Assembly (NCBI GenBank): GCA_017979445.1 | Contig: CM030706.1 | Coordinates: forward strand, 23,019,884-23,083,883 | DNA from: Akebia trifoliata | Lineage: Eukaryota; Streptophyta; Magnoliopsida; Ranunculales; Lardizabalaceae | Reading direction: 5' to 3' | DNA length: 64,000 nucleotides | Shown here: one piece after another, positions 22,848-35,037 of the stretch | Layout: each line of letters begins with the position of its first letter | Position numbering within the stretch: position 1 is the stretch's first letter | Translations under genes and position numbers: made by a program | The notes under the pieces: model-generated | Seen by the model: the letters and a program-made list of their open reading frames with translations, nothing else | Told to the model about the DNA's origin: nothing | The model's database searches: none

Positions 22848-23267
22848 CTATTTTATTGGGCGAACTTCATGTTTGACTGCGAGCTGATGAACAGCAATCT
22901 TCGGGTCAAGTCCTAGCATTTCTTTGTAAGTCCAAACAAAGACATCTTTGTGTTCATGTAGCAACTTGAAATACTCGGCTTCTTCATTTTGGGTTAAAAG
23001 AGTGCTGACGAACGTGGGTCGCCGATCTTCAATTGTCCCAAGATTTATTTCTTTTAAGTCATCGACAGTGGCTTGTCCATCTTCTTCAAGGATCGGTGAT
23101 GCATTTTCGAGTTCTTCATCTAACGACGGGAAATCTCCTTCAGGGAATTCTTCAATGGTAATATGATTTACAGAAACGAAATCTTCAGAATTGTCTATTC
23201 CAACAGTTAAGGCTCGGCTTTCACTTGTTTGGTTTGTAAGGATGATGGTGCGTCGCTTCACAACCAA
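22848..23267 (-). pseudogene. Pre-RT linker of pol, nested Tat element
   Basis: Acidic linker (EEFPEGDFPSLDEELENA) followed by the conserved pre-RT block: NLGTIEDRRPTFVSTLL, LLHEHKDVFVWTYKEMLGLD. The same block is present in the outer element at 28109-28297 (LLEKFNNIPAWSHDD), which identifies that remnant. Confidence 0.75.
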
Positions 23268-24272
23268 TGCATCTGATATCGAGACCTCTAAAGCTGCTTG
23301 TCATTTCATGCGAGATGGAATAGTGCTATGCAAGTCACTACTATCATTATGCTCCACGTATTTATTTCTTTACTTAGGTTGACGTCGTGATTCTCTTTGT
23401 ATTTTTACTCCAACATTCTAATCAAGTCTGGATAGAGCAGACGCACGAGGTTTATAAATTTGTACATCATGATGATCATCTAAAGTACCTAATCGATCAA
23501 ATACCAACGTGGTCGAGATGTGGCCACTAATTCGATCAAAGACCGATGTCCGTGGGACTGGTGTTTCATTTACAGACTCATCGATGACTTTTACTGTAGT
23601 ATGTTGTGAAGAAGCCATCTTCATCTTAGAAATTTTGATTGGAGCCTCTGGTGTATACCCTAGCCCTGCTCATGTGAATAAAACTCTTTCTCCAGCTCGA
23701 ATGAGTTTGACTTGTGTTGCAGTTAAACCATGAATTTGATCACTTGGTGGTAACTCACACAATCGCACAGGTTCACCTTTTCCATAACTGGCAATTTCGA
23801 ATAATTTTGAAGTCTTAGGACCGAATCAACTTTTGGAATCTACTTTTGTGAGATTGTCTTCATGACTTTTCATGAGTGACTTAGCTGAGATAACATTTTT
23901 CACGGGTGTTCTTACTATGTAAGATTTCTGAAAAGGTGTAATCGGAAGGATTAACTCTTCTTTCAACATCTCCAATTCAACTATAGAGACTAAAGGCTTG
24001 GTTTTTAAAGAAACCTCTTCAAAAGGTGATTGTCCCGGCTTCTGTCTCGATTGCGGCATGTAATGAAGCATCGGGGTTGGCAACACAACTATGGATGACG
24101 CGTCCATCTTTGATTGATTCACCTTGGTATGTTGATTTTTTTATTCTTGTTTCTTTATTTGTTCTTTTTGAAGTTGAGGACCAAGAGAAATCTTTTCAGT
24201 ATCATTCATAGTATGCTTTCCTCTGTCAGATTTTTGCTTACTAGATGGAGGTACCGAAATTGGAAGTGCTTC
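23268..24272 (-). pseudogene. Protease-RT spacer of polyprotein, nested Tat element
   Basis: Open pieces at 23418-23624 and 23826-24122 separated by stops. The repeated VFDR(I/L) phrase (TSVFDRISGH, LVFDRLGTL) is of a type often seen in the spacer of Tat polyproteins. No enzyme domain here. Confidence 0.55.
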
Positions 24273-24782
24273 TTAAATGATGTTACCTCCAAAATAAAAT
24301 TTTACATCTACAAAATATGTTTCTACCTTGTCAAACGGTTGATCTTTGGCTACTATATGTTTCTGCACACCATCTTGGTAATACTTGAAGCATTGATGTA
24401 ACGTGGATGGTACTACTCCAGTTTCATGTAGCCATGATCGACCGAGAAGCAAGCGATATGAAGTTTTACAATCAATCACGTGGAAGAGCGTTGTTGACTC
24501 TAAATCTGCGATAGAAAGCTTGACTCTTATCATGCCGATAGCTCTTTGACCACCCAAGTTGAAGCCTTGGATCATCAACTTACTACGAGCAAGTTGATCC
24601 GACGAGATCCCAACTTGTTTCATGGTACGAATTGGCATGATGTTGACCGCAGAACCACAATCTAGTAAGATTCTTTGAATCTTATTCTCCCTCACATAAC
24701 CTGTGACGTAAAGAGCCCTATTGTGAGGTCGAGACCCCAATTGGAGATCCTCATCACTGAAGGTAAATATGGCGATACACAT
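24273..24782 (-). pseudogene. Aspartic protease domain, nested Tat element
   Basis: Retropepsin-like: ALYVTGYVRE, then the active-site loop LLDCGSAVNIMP (the Asp is present in D-C-G-S), and the conserved LLLGRSWLHE near the C-terminus. Open over about 170 residues. Confidence 0.82.
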
Positions 24783-24863
24783 ACTGTCTTGTTGTGGATC
24801 TATGTCAGGTTGAACTTCCTATTTTGAATCAGTTGAGCTTTGCTTTGAAGTAAGCTGAACTTT

Positions 24864-25777
24864 TTAGAATTCATTAGACAAATCCAAGTCGACCTGTGAA
24901 GCTTCTATTTTTGAGGTGCTATTGTCTTTCTCAAGTCGTTGATTTCTATCATTGAAAGTAGTAGGATGTTTTTTGGACCTATCATCAATATTATCTTCTA
25001 GCACTTCCGCTTCCACTTGATGACATGACACCATGAAGACTTCCTTCAAAAGTTTCTTGGGTAAGAATTCTAGAAGGGTAACTGGCACACGGGGTGGATG
25101 CTGAAAGATCTCTTCGGGGTCTACGGGCGAAACTCAGAAAGCTTTCTTCTTTGTTGTTCTATTTAGTTTCTTTGACTCTGTATTTGATTTTGACTTTCTT
25201 CTCTTTCTCTTTGGCTTCAAAATAGAAGGAGTTGACACATATGTAGGGCATTTTTTTCGACGAGTGACGACTGTCCACCTTTCGTCATCAATTGAAGCAA
25301 ACTCTAAGATGTCTGACTTTGAATTTGAAGCCTAATGAGATTGTGGTCCTTGTTGAAGTGAAGTGGGAAATGTGATGATTTTTCTTTGATTTGGCCTTGC
25401 CCCCAGCGTGGGATGGGCCTTTTCAACATCGGAATCTACGAATATGAGTTGTGATGGTTTAGGTAAAACTTTGGTGATCTGAGGAGATGGAGTTTGCGTA
25501 GCATACTGACTTGCCAAGAGTATTGGATCAAAAAATCCAAAAGTGACAGAGGCCATGTTGGAAGTAGCAACATTTTCTACACAATCAAGTCAATTTTCCC
25601 TTGACGTGCCAAATCCATAATCTTCTCTTTGAAGATGAAGCATTTTTCAATCGGGTGACTAATCACCCTATGATAGCGATAATATTTCGGATCATCGTCG
25701 CGACCTGCTTCCTCAGGTCGTTTGGGCACTGGAAGTTCAATGAGCTTTAATTTCAGCAGCTCTTCGAACATGCCCAA
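24864..25777 (-). pseudogene. Gag C-terminus / gag-protease linker, nested Tat element
   Basis: 25577-25777 has PKYYRYHRVISHPIEKCFIFKEKI cut into two recognisable parts: YYRYHRVISHP and EKCFIFKEKI. Tat gags carry a Cys where the second Tyr stands, so the zinc-binding-like motif is degraded. 25332-25556 and 24864-25088 are hydrophilic linkers. Stops lie between them. Confidence 0.6.
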
Positions 25778-25864
25778 AATGTCAGCATCAGGAAAATGGT
25801 ACTCTTTTGTCTCAATCTCTTGGAGAATTTTCCAAGCTTTTCCTTTTTCTTGTGTTGAATCAGC

Positions 25865-26460
25865 TCATGGTTGATCTTCTCTTCCTTTACCTATGATCTT
25901 GACAGGTTTGCTGGTGGTGGTAGATAAGACTTCTTTAGTTTTGAATGACTTACCATCCTTCTCCTCCTGCCTTCGAGACTCACTTGGTCGTAGAGTCTGA
26001 TGCACTGCTATACTCTGCTCCATGTCGTGGGCTCGAGTTGCTAGCTCTTCAAAAGTATGTGATTTAATTCCTTTCAAGATGTAAAGGAGTTGCTAGTGCA
26101 TCCCTTGAACACACATTCGATAGCAGAAGATTGAGAAAGTCGATCCATGCAGTTGAGTGAAAGATTTCCCCAACTCTCTATGTACTCGATGACTGGTTCA
26201 TCATTCCTTTGTTTGACGGCAGCGAGCTCCACCATACTTACTGTTCTTCTAGTACTGTAGAAGCGACCGAGGAACACTCTTTCAAGTTGATCCCAACTAT
26301 CTATTGAGTTGGGTTCCAAGTCGGTGTACCAATCAAACGCATTGCCACGGAGGGAGTGAACGAATTGTTTCACCATGAAGTTGCCGAATGTACCGACGTT
26401 ATTGCAAGTTTTGATGAAACGGGCAATATGTTGCTTTGGATTGTCTTTTCCCTCGAATTA
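25865..26460 (-). pseudogene. Gag capsid-like domain, nested Tat element
   Basis: Retrotransposon gag core: VKQFVHSLRGNAFDWYTDLE, SWDQLERVFLGRFYSTRR, then (after a frame change near 26080) HTFEELATRAHDMEQSI. Upstream, 26461-26602 is the continuation with stops. It would form the virus-like particle. Confidence 0.82.
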
Positions 26461-26602
26461 TTGGAATTTTGACGGTTGATATCCCATTGAGTGTAGGGTT
26501 TGGAGTAAACCAATGAGGACTGTGGCATGCCCCCATACTGAGCACAAATGGTGCAGTAATCATCACTTGTAGCTATTGAATAGAAAACGAAGTAACAGAC
26601 CC

Positions 26603-27202
26603 CTATGGTGGATCTCGAGTAGCTTTTCGTGAACCAGAATAGTCTGCTCGTTGTTCTTCTTCGTGTGAAGTCGCGTATGCTTCAGAGGTGAATCTTGGAG
26701 GATGTGAGGGTCCAGCACTCGACTCATTCTTTTTGTCTTTTTGCTCCAAACGACTGACGAAAGTTGCAATTTGAATATTTTTGTCTTCCATTGCTTTTGT
26801 TAACTTGTTGATGGTGTCTGCCATCTGAGCAACTTGTTCCTCCATCATTAGTGCTCTAGCTATCATCACTGCTCTGATGGATGTGTGAGTTTGTGACGGA
26901 GAAGTGATCGATAAAGATCTAGATAATCCCTTGCTTGACTTCGAATCAGATCCAGAATCTGACGAGTCGTCTTCTACCATGTCCGTCCACGATTCCTTCG
27001 TGGTAAGTACCATTTTTATGGTACGTTTCTTGGAGTGATGCTGGAGAGGCTCCACTAACTTGGATCTACCAGTCTTTGTCATTATTCGTGTCATATGATG
27101 GTCGCGACTAATAACTTGAGTAGACTCAAGATTGGAAGAAAGGATTTTCTTACCTTTCTCAGTAGTGGCAGATGCGATAGCGTTGACGTTGTGAGATGCC
27201 AT
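26603..27202 (-). pseudogene. Gag N-terminal segment, nested Tat element
   Basis: The likely start is the ATG at 27202 (MASHNVNAIAS), just downstream of the 5' LTR. The open frame extends further upstream into the LTR but without a better ATG. A Ser/Asp-rich stretch is followed by a short coiled coil (MEEQVAQMADTINKLTKAME, then DKNIQIATFVSRLEQK) typical of Tat gag N-termini. A stop after RKATRDPP separates it from the capsid-like domain. Confidence 0.7.
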
Positions 27203-27253
27203 CGATGCTTTACTTGATGTTCTTGCAGTTGATTGAAAGATGAAAGGTTGAGA

Positions 27254-27272
27254 CAGTCCTACCGGGTGTGCA
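27254..27272 (-). promoter_or_regulatory. Degenerate primer-binding region, nested Tat element
   Basis: In sense, CTTGCACACCCGGTAGGAC lies about 7 bases inside the 5' LTR. It resembles the GGCACGCCCGGTGGGAC-type leader that I recall from Tat relatives, with a few transitions. No perfect tRNA complement is apparent. Confidence 0.4.
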
Positions 27273-27279
27273 AGAAATT

Positions 27280-28103
27280 TGTCAACAATAAATTTCAACA
27301 GATCTACCTCTAGATTCATGAAATATAATCGCAAATGATTTTATTAATTTTTTATGAAAAGTAGATACAGATCTCAGTGTTTCCTCTGATTAACAGTCAA
27401 GTACAAAAAGGTGATGATGATGTACATAACTTTTCTTCTCTCCGGGCTTCGCACTTTATCGGTTGAGAAGGATGCTTAGACAGTGGCTTTACTTTGTGCT
27501 TGATCTTTTGTAAAGGCTTCTGTAGACTTTCTTCTCTCCGAACTTCGCGCTTTATCGGTTGACAATGTTTTCTTGACTTCCGGAGAAGGGCTTTATGCTT
27601 GATCTTCTCTTTAGTCGAAGTCCGGATCTCTGAAGAAACTTACTTTGTCTCTAGATGAGGGCTTGAGAACTTTTTCTTCTCTAGAGGGAGAGCTTCTATC
27701 TTCTGCGAGAAAGTGATCCCGATCCCCTCTCAATGAGAGAGGTTCTTATATTTATAGACTAAAAGGTAATTTAGCTTTCCAATTATATCCCAACTTAAAG
27801 AGGTTTAATTGATTTGTTTAAAAGGCTAAATTTGTCCAAATCAAATTTTAAGGATTTCATGGATCATTATTGGGCCAAATTATTTGTTTGGGTGTAGGGC
27901 CCAATATTTAACGTATGGATCACTTGGTTTTATTTAGATCATGGGTTTTATCTGTGAAAACCCAAAATTTAAGATTGTAGGGAGAACATTCCCAATTAAT
28001 GGACTCAATTTGGATATAAGGCCCATTTATAATTTTAAAGATTATTTTTATTTTTACTTTTTATAAAATTTGTGAAGGCTTCCTTAAAATTTAGGTGTCT
28101 ACA
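27280..28103 (-). repeat. 5' LTR of nested Tat element (824 bp)
   Basis: Counterpart of 11320-12146, with scattered transitions and a shorter A/T run. On the plus strand it starts TGTCAACAATAAATTTC and ends TTTAGGTGTCTACA. In sense, a TATA box (TATAAATATAAG) lies near 27755. Confidence 0.92.
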
Positions 28104-28108
28104 ATACT

Positions 28109-28297
28109 CAAGAAGTGCAAATTGGTACTACATTATCCTCAAGAGAATATGAAAGGATTATAAACTTACTTGAGAAATTCAATAACATTCCTGCTTGGTC
28201 TCATGATGATATATTGATAGATTGTACCAAAATTGATCAAGTCCTAAAGTTGAGGATAAACTTCAAAATCGAAGACTATCAGTCCAGAATGATATAA
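28109..28297 (+). pseudogene. Pre-RT polyprotein fragment of outer Tat/Ogre-like element
   Basis: QEVQIGTTLSSREYERI, then LLEKFNNIPAWSHDDI: the conserved block before reverse transcriptase (compare LLHEHKDVFVWTYKEM in the nested element). It continues from 11319 across the insertion. No reverse transcriptase follows; the sequence loses homology after about 28297 and stops, so the rest of pol is deleted. Confidence 0.7.
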
Positions 28298-29157
28298 TTG
28301 AAACTATCAACAAAGGTTCTAAGACCCATAAGAAGGGATTCATCATGTTTTCTCATTAGAAAAAGAATATGATATTTCTTTCGAAGTTTGGAAATGATTG
28401 AATCAGTCAATGTCAAATACAGACAATTTAATCACTCAATTTCGTAGAAGAAGACTGAAGATTACTCCTTCTCAGAAGACTGAAGATTACTCCTTCTCAA
28501 AAGAAGATCTTACTCGACAGAGCAGTCAAGACATTGAGTTCCTAAAATCTTGACCAAATCAAGTAGTATTTCACCAAAGGAGGCCTTTTTTGGTCGAACC
28601 ATTTTCTTGTCTTACCAAGAAAAAGATAACCTTCTGTAGCTACTCGCAGCCTCTAAAAAAATCAATAGCCTCTTTTTTTTAAACCACACCAACCAACCTT
28701 GGGAGAGAAGTCTAGTATGAACTACATTTTGACATGATCCCAAAAGAGAAAAGAATGATTTTGAGTATGTAGGCAACCTGAAAAGTTATTTCAGGCCTAG
28801 TCACGCAAAAAAAATGTATTCTCTTAAGAAAAGTGTCATCCAAAAAGAAAATCCCCTATTGAAAGGTTCAAAATAAAAGAATGCCAAACTTGGGGCATAA
28901 AAAAAGAATAAAAAATGAAAAGAATGCCAAACTAGGGACATTTGAAAAAGAGAGAATATTAGACTAGGGGCATTTTTGGGGAAGTCGAGCCTTATACCTT
29001 TTCTTTCTAAACCATATCCTAAGCCCACCTATTAAGTCTTCTTGAATGCTAATTGACTAGGTTAAGGTGCAGGGAACCAAGAAGTTGTCAAGTTGAATAT
29101 TCAAGATCATCAAGAAAAAAAAGAGAAGCCTCTTAGGTTGAAAACCTGAAAAAATGA
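28298..29157 (+). other. Outer element 3' interior, first part (non-coding)
   Basis: A direct repeat AGAAGACTGAAGATTACTCCTTCTC lies at 28450-28498. 29080-29157 (AAGTTGTCAAGTTGAATATTC ... GAAGCCTCTTAGGTTGAAAA) matches 32933-33010, so the LTR-like block at 29158 splits this 3' interior. No gene. Confidence 0.55.
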
Positions 29158-32100
29158 TGTAGACACCTCATTTTTGCATCTGCTTAATTCGACAATTCGT
29201 CAGTCAATTATTTTGAATTCCTAATGATAATCGCAAAGAACTCGAAGGCTTGTGAGTATTGTTCTTGATTCCTCCCATTTCTAATCTTTTCATCTCCCCT
29301 ACTCGTTACGACTCGACATAGAAATTTACGCACATTTATGATTGATACACCTTACACCTGATTTAGCAAGCACGTACACTTAACTTTGCTACACAGTTTA
29401 ATAACCTAGAGTTCTCGTTACGCTAGGAAAATATGACTTTGAAACATAGAAATAATCACGTTGAGACTGAAAGAAACCTCATGCCAGAATTTCTAAAAAT
29501 CCACAAAAATTGATAAAATGATAAAAATATCCCTTATAAATTTTGATCCTCCAAAAGACTTCGAAAAAACCTCCATTGTACTCAGAGCATGATTTTGACT
29601 CTAATGGGACCCAAATCAACGAAAACGGAGAAATTTAGGAAAAGTCATAAAAATGACCAAAATGCCCTTCGACCTCCAAATTCAACTTAGAAATCTTGAT
29701 CCTTAGGAAAATGTAATAAAAATCGAAATCCAATAAAAAATCCAATCTAAACTAAAAAAAGATTTCAAATTAAAAAAAAAAAAATTCTAAATTATTAAAA
29801 ATTAAAAATTCAAACATTTAAAACTAAACAATTAAAATTAAAATCAAACAATTAAAATTAAAATTGAACAATCAAATTTAATTCAACCAATCAAAATCAA
29901 ATTGACCAACATTGATCAACCAATCAAATTAAAAATCACTCCATCAAATAAAATCAATCAATTAAAATGCAAAATCGAATTCAAATTTTAATTAAATCAA
30001 CAAATTTAAAATTTAACTCAATCAACCAAATCAAATTGAAATCCAAAATAAAATACAAATTAAAATTTTTAACCAAACCCAAAACAAAATTAATCAACTA
30101 ATAAAACTCTAAACTAAAAATAATCAACCAACAAAACTCAAAACAAAAAGAATTAACCAACTGATGAAATAAAATCTAAAATCGACCAACCATAACTTGA
30201 CAATAAGACTACCAACAAAGTGAGTAATGTGAGATCGTTACTCCATTCTCTTTAAAGAAATAAGGAAAGTGAGAAAACGTGTGAAAAAAAAATAAAAAAA
30301 AAGGGAATAGAAATCTCTCAAAATAGAAACATAATTTCTATTTAAAGGAAGACAACGCTTTCCCTCGAAGGCTGGGCACTCTCGACTCTCTCTCTGCACT
30401 CTCTGCTCTCTCACGGACGTCTCCTTCTTCTCCTCCATTGACTTCTCATTCTACATCAACAACCCCATTACAACACAACCATCCCTTCAACGTGTGGCTG
30501 CTATAGCCATCTGCCCACATCTTCATCATATTCATCACCTCCATTAAACCTGTAACCTTGTTTCCCAGCCCCCCCTTTTTTCGACTTGTTGCTGTAATAT
30601 CCAACAACCCAGCCCTCCTCTACCTCTGTTTCTTGTTGCCGAACACCCAAAAAATTTTCTCCATTTCTCTGTCCAAAAGAACGTCTCCCTCTCTGCATGC
30701 AACGCCTCTCACTATTTGCTTACATCTCCACAGCCACAGCACGCACAAGTCCTCGAGTTGTACCTGAAGGAGTCGACTCTCTAATGTTTCATCCTATAGG
30801 TTTTTTTTTTTAGTTTTTTTTTGGTTCCCTATTTTCTTTATTTTTCCCTTTCATCCTTCATGGTGTGTTGTGTATTCCTCTCTCTATTTTGTATGCTAAA
30901 AGTTGCCTCCACATTGAAGTTCCATATTGATTTGTGGCGTCACGGTCATCATGAAGTTTGTATGAGACAGATTTTTTGTAATGTCATGTGATGATTTTAT
31001 TAAACTTTCCATACATTTTCTTAGGTTTTTTCATGTATTTTTATTGCATATTGATAGAAAAAAGTCTGCTCCCTTTGTAATTTTTTTTTATTATCTATCC
31101 TCGCATGTTGATTGGATTAAAAGAATGTTTTTAATTGTTTTTTATGTTTTGTTTGTTTTTACATCTCAATAGGGTTAGGGGATATATTTTATATGTTTTC
31201 TTTGTTTTTTTTATATATTTTTTATTGTGTGTCAGTAGGAATAGATGAAATTTGCTTTCTTTACATATTGTTTTTTATGTTTTTATATATTTTCAATTGT
31301 ATGTCAATAGGATTAGAAGAATGTTTTTAGGTGCTTTTCATGTTTTTATTTGTTGCATCTCAATAAGGCTAGGAGAATGTTTTTGTTATGTTTTCTATTT
31401 TTTTATTATTTAGTTTCACATCGGAGTAGGATTAGAGATTTCTTTTATTTATCTTCGTATTTTTATCAATAGGATTGGAATAATGTTTGTTTTGTGCTTG
31501 TGTTCCAATTTTTTTTTTATTCTTATTGCATGTCGTTAGGATTAGGAGAACATTCTCATTGATCTATCTTGTTTATTCTTATATTTTGTTTTTTTTTTTT
31601 TAATTTTTTTTAATCTTTTTGCATGTTAGAAGGACTAGGGGATTTTTTTTTTATCATGATCATTATGCTCAAGTTGGATTTACATGATTTATAATGATGT
31701 TCGAACTCTTCGTGTTATTTTAAGATTTTCCATGTGATTAGTGTACCCCTTGACATGACAAATATGCATGTTGTTGAATGGTAGCTATTTTGACAAAATC
31801 AAAAATCATGTATGCGTGCTTGTTTGTTAATTTAAGGATTCAATGAATATGAAAATTTTCTTGTGATTTTTTCTTTTGAATTTGGAAATTTTACGCAATG
31901 ATATTTGTCAATCTCCAATTTGGTATGTATGATAATCTAGATTCTTTATTGTTTGGTGAATTTTCAATTTGGTCATTCTTGACAAATCCATAATTTTCTA
32001 ATTTGGGACTTCATGTTCATATAATTCTATTTTTTTAAGAAATTGTTTGCGAATCATTGGAAAATTCTTATTTGGAAACATTCTAATATGAGATTGCATA

Positions 32101-32840
32101 ATTTTCTATTTTGGGAGAACACATGTTCATAGATTTCTAATTTAGAAATTTCATATCGTAGCAATTTTCCAATTTAGAAGATTCTGCATTTTCATATTTA
32201 GAAGGTTCACATTCATATGAAAATTTGGGAGTTCCTAATTCAAAAATTTACATTTCTTGAAACTTGCTATTTTGCAGAATATATCTTTTAAATTTCTAAT
32301 TTGGGAATTCAGCATATTTCTTTTTTGAATTCTAATTTGGGAAACTTCAGATTCCCAATTTGAAAATTCTATGAGTTCCAATTCAGCAGTTTCTACTTTG
32401 GACAGTTTGGAAAATATTTGCATGTGAAATTTCTTAATTGAGTTTAGATCATAGAGCTAAGTTAAGGCTTTTTCATACCCATATATATTTAGTGGAATTC
32501 AAAAAATAATCATGTAATAATTGGGACAAATTTAGCCATAAGGTTTGTTTGGCATACCCAATATAAATTGATGATGATGATTGGACCATAGCCTTGACCA
32601 TAGTCTCTCTCGTTAATCATAGTTTAATTTTGGATTGTAGTAAAGACCAATCATTTTGATTGGGTAGGTTCGGTACCTAACACCTTCTGATAACCGTAAT
32701 CTAACCCCTTACTTATCTCTCCGATCCGTGGATCGACCCATATCCATTTGGAGTTAATAGTGGTTCCTAGACCTAAACTAGGTGGCGACTCATTTTTAAA
32801 AAAAATCCCCACTTACCAATCGGGCCCCTTTGATCTATTT
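29158..32840 (+). repeat. Long LTR-like block (~3.7 kb), related Tat/Ogre family
   Basis: Starts TGTAGACACCTCATTTTTGC like the outer element's LTRs. Near its right end it has the same landmarks: CCTAACACCTTC, TAACCCC.., GGTTCCTAGACC, AGGTGGCGACTC, then CGGGCCCCTTT. The right boundary is approximate. Inside are an extremely A-rich stretch (29700-30230), a C/T-rich stretch (30330-30780) and T-rich degenerate tandem repeats around CAATAGGATTAGGAGAATG (31090-31640). A run of ATTTTCTAATTTGGGAATTC-like repeats follows (31850-32400). No coding sequence. It could be a solo LTR. Confidence 0.6.
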
Positions 32841-33829
32841 AGTGAAAATGGGTCGAGGCGATTTCAAGCAACCTAAACAAAATTAGGGTACACAAAAAAG
32901 GAAAAATCCTATTGAGAAGAAAAATTCAAAAGGAAGTTGTTAAGTTGGTTATTCAAAATTATCTAAAAAAAAGAGAAGCCCACTAAGTTCAAAATCCAAA
33001 AGGGCGATTTAGGCAAAAGTTAAGGCATAACCATAAAAAAAAGAAGGCCTGTTAGGTTGAAAATCTTAAAAGGTGACTTAGGCAAAAATCAAGGTATCAT
33101 CAGAAAAAGAAAAACAAAGTCCCGATAGATTGAAAATCTGAAGAGGTGATCTAGACAAAAATTAGGACATCATCAAATAGGAGAAAGGTCTCATCAAGAA
33201 GAAAATTTCAAAAGGAAGTTTGTGCAAAAACTAGGAAATGCAGAACCATTCAAGCCATAACATTCGACGAAAATAATATTGAAGTCAAAGAAACTCAGAA
33301 GTCATCTTGAACATTGGAAGATCTTTTAAGAGTATGTTTGCTTGTCCAAGTGTTTGCCAAAGAAAATTGTAGAACCATCGACCACTTTGAAGAAAAAGAT
33401 TTTCTATTCCAATAATTATCAAGATTTTAAGTCCAGCTCAAGCATTTTTCAAAGGAAATTCAAAAAGAAAATGATTAAATTCCTTATTGCACATATGATA
33501 ATCTTAAGAGTTTTGAAAATTAAGGAATGTCGATTCTTCTATCTGTCATATATCAGAGTCCATAATTGCTCATTCATATTTTTCAAGTACAATTCATTCT
33601 ATCAATCTCGTAGTCAAGTTGCAGTTAAAGCCAACCTTGAAACTAAGGGCATTTTTGAAAGTCATTGTGACTCCAAAGTTTTATTTTTGATAACATGATA
33701 AAAAAGAAAAATCTTATAAAAGCTTTAAAGTCCGGCGAAGCCCAATGATAATTATAAATCCAGATGCATGATAAGCCAATAAAGGCCCAATCTTTCAAAC
33801 TTTGAGTTCGATAATACCAAGTCTTTAAT
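32841..33829 (+). repeat. Outer element 3' interior, GAAAATC/AAAGGCGA repeats
   Basis: Imperfect units of roughly 70 bp with GTTGAAAATC, AAAAGG(C/T)GA and TTAGGCAAAAATTA, as found 3' of integrase in Ogre-type elements. The open frame at 33342-33698 has no similarity that I recognise. 33700-33829 has GCCCAATGATAATT-type flanking repeats. Confidence 0.55.
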
Positions 33830-34530
33830 TAATTCAAGCCCGAGAAGCGTGGTTCTGATAAGTTCGAGTCCAAGAAACGAGACTCCGATTTTGTTTGAAT
33901 CATAAAATGAATTAACGGGATTGTTTAAGTTCTTGTAAACCTCAGTCAAAGTTCGAGAAACGAGACTCCAACTTTGTTTGAATCATAGAATGAAATAGCG
34001 GAATTGTTTAAGTTCTTGTAAACCTCAGCCAAAGTCCGAGAAACGAGAATCCAGCTTTGTTTGAATATAGAATGAATTTATGGGATTGTTTAAGGTCCTG
34101 TAAACCTCAGCCCGAGTCCGAGAAATGAGACTTCAACTTTGTTTGAATCATAGAATGAATTAACAGGATTATTTAAGTTCCTGTAAACCTAAGTTTGAGT
34201 CTGAGAAATGAGACTCCAATTTTTTGAATCATAGAATGAATTAACGGGATTGTTTAAGTTTTTATAAACCTTAGCCAGAGTTCGAGAAACAAGACTTCAG
34301 CTTTTTTGAATCATATAATGAATTAACCGAATTGTTTAAGTTCTTATAAACCTTCACTAGAGTTTGAGAAACGAGACTCGAGCTATGTTTGAATCATAGA
34401 ATGAATTAACGAGATTGTTTAAGTTCCTGTAAACCTCAGTCAGAGTCCGAGAAACGAGACTCCAACTTGACTACGATTTTTTAAGTTCCTACAAACCTTA
34501 GCCCGAGAGCGTGACTCCAATAAGCTCGAA
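33830..34530. repeat. Tandem array, ~83-bp unit, ~8 copies
   Basis: CGAGAAACGAGACTCC or variants recur at about 33872, 33954, 34037, 34119, 34202, 34283, 34365 and 34449 (spacing 81-84). Each is followed by TTTGTTTGAATCATAGAATG and GATTGTTTAAGTTC. It lies in the 3' untranslated part of the outer element. Confidence 0.9.
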
Positions 34531-35037
34531 TCTGATAAATGCGATTCAAATTTTTTCGACCTCTAAAAAAGAATTTTGATAGGATATAATGAAGTTTCTA
34601 CATCATTTATCTCGTTATTCAAACTTACCATAATTCATATCATATAATTATTTTCATTACATAAGTGCACTTCAATTGGAATCATTATTGTCAGTGAGAG
34701 AAGATCTCTAGGATCTGACATTCTTTTTAATCGATGAGAGTTTATTCTCAATGATCCGATAAAATACTCAATGAGCATCACACCATTGCACACACGTGCA
34801 CTTTTGCATTAGTCAATGAGAATTTTTGAAAATTCAATGATCTAACACCGTCAGTGAGAGCTCGCACTCAAGAACTTAATAACTTTTAGTTTGGGGAGAG
34901 TTTTACCCTCAAGGATCTGAATCCCTCGATAAATTACTAAATTAGGCTGCAAAATGAATTGTCACTAGTTTTGGCATTCGGATATCACATTATCTATCAA
35001 AATATATTTATTATCTTGTTTGCTTCAACCCTTTGCC
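34531..35037 (+). other. Outer element 3' untranslated end
   Basis: Non-coding. The word TCA(G/A)TGAGAG with ATCTGA/ATGATC recurs at about 34695, 34735, 34825 and 34852. It runs up to the polypurine tract. Confidence 0.5.

Larger units (their letters stand above)
11320..28103 (-). mobile_element. Nested 16.8-kb Tat-lineage Ty3/Gypsy retrotransposon carrying an antisense PMD gene
   Basis: Minus-strand element. The 5' LTR is 27280-28103 and the 3' LTR is 11320-12146; both read TGTAG...TTGACA in sense. Next to the 3' LTR is a polypurine tract (TTGAGGGGGCATT). Gag-pol runs from about 27202 to 19794 in the order gag, protease, reverse transcriptase, RNase H, archaeal-type RNase H, integrase. That order with a second RNase H marks the Tat lineage (Ogre, Retand and relatives). 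About 7.6 kb lies between integrase and the 3' LTR. It holds a plus-strand (antisense) PMD gene (16062-19373), a 149-bp tandem array and about 3 kb of non-coding DNA. Gag-pol has several stops and frameshifts, so the copy is not autonomous. Confidence 0.9.

Noticed and set aside
22948..23733. Plus-strand open frames opposite pol linker and spacer
   Set aside because: Antisense shadows of the Tat polyprotein, Ser-rich by complement.
33830..34530. Regular direct repeats that could suggest a CRISPR array
   Set aside because: The whole 83-bp unit is repeated without unique spacers, and the window is plant nuclear DNA.
34741..35037. Repeated TCAGTGAGAG-type words as possible regulatory array
   Set aside because: Too few and irregular to call an array; left as part of the 3' untranslated region.
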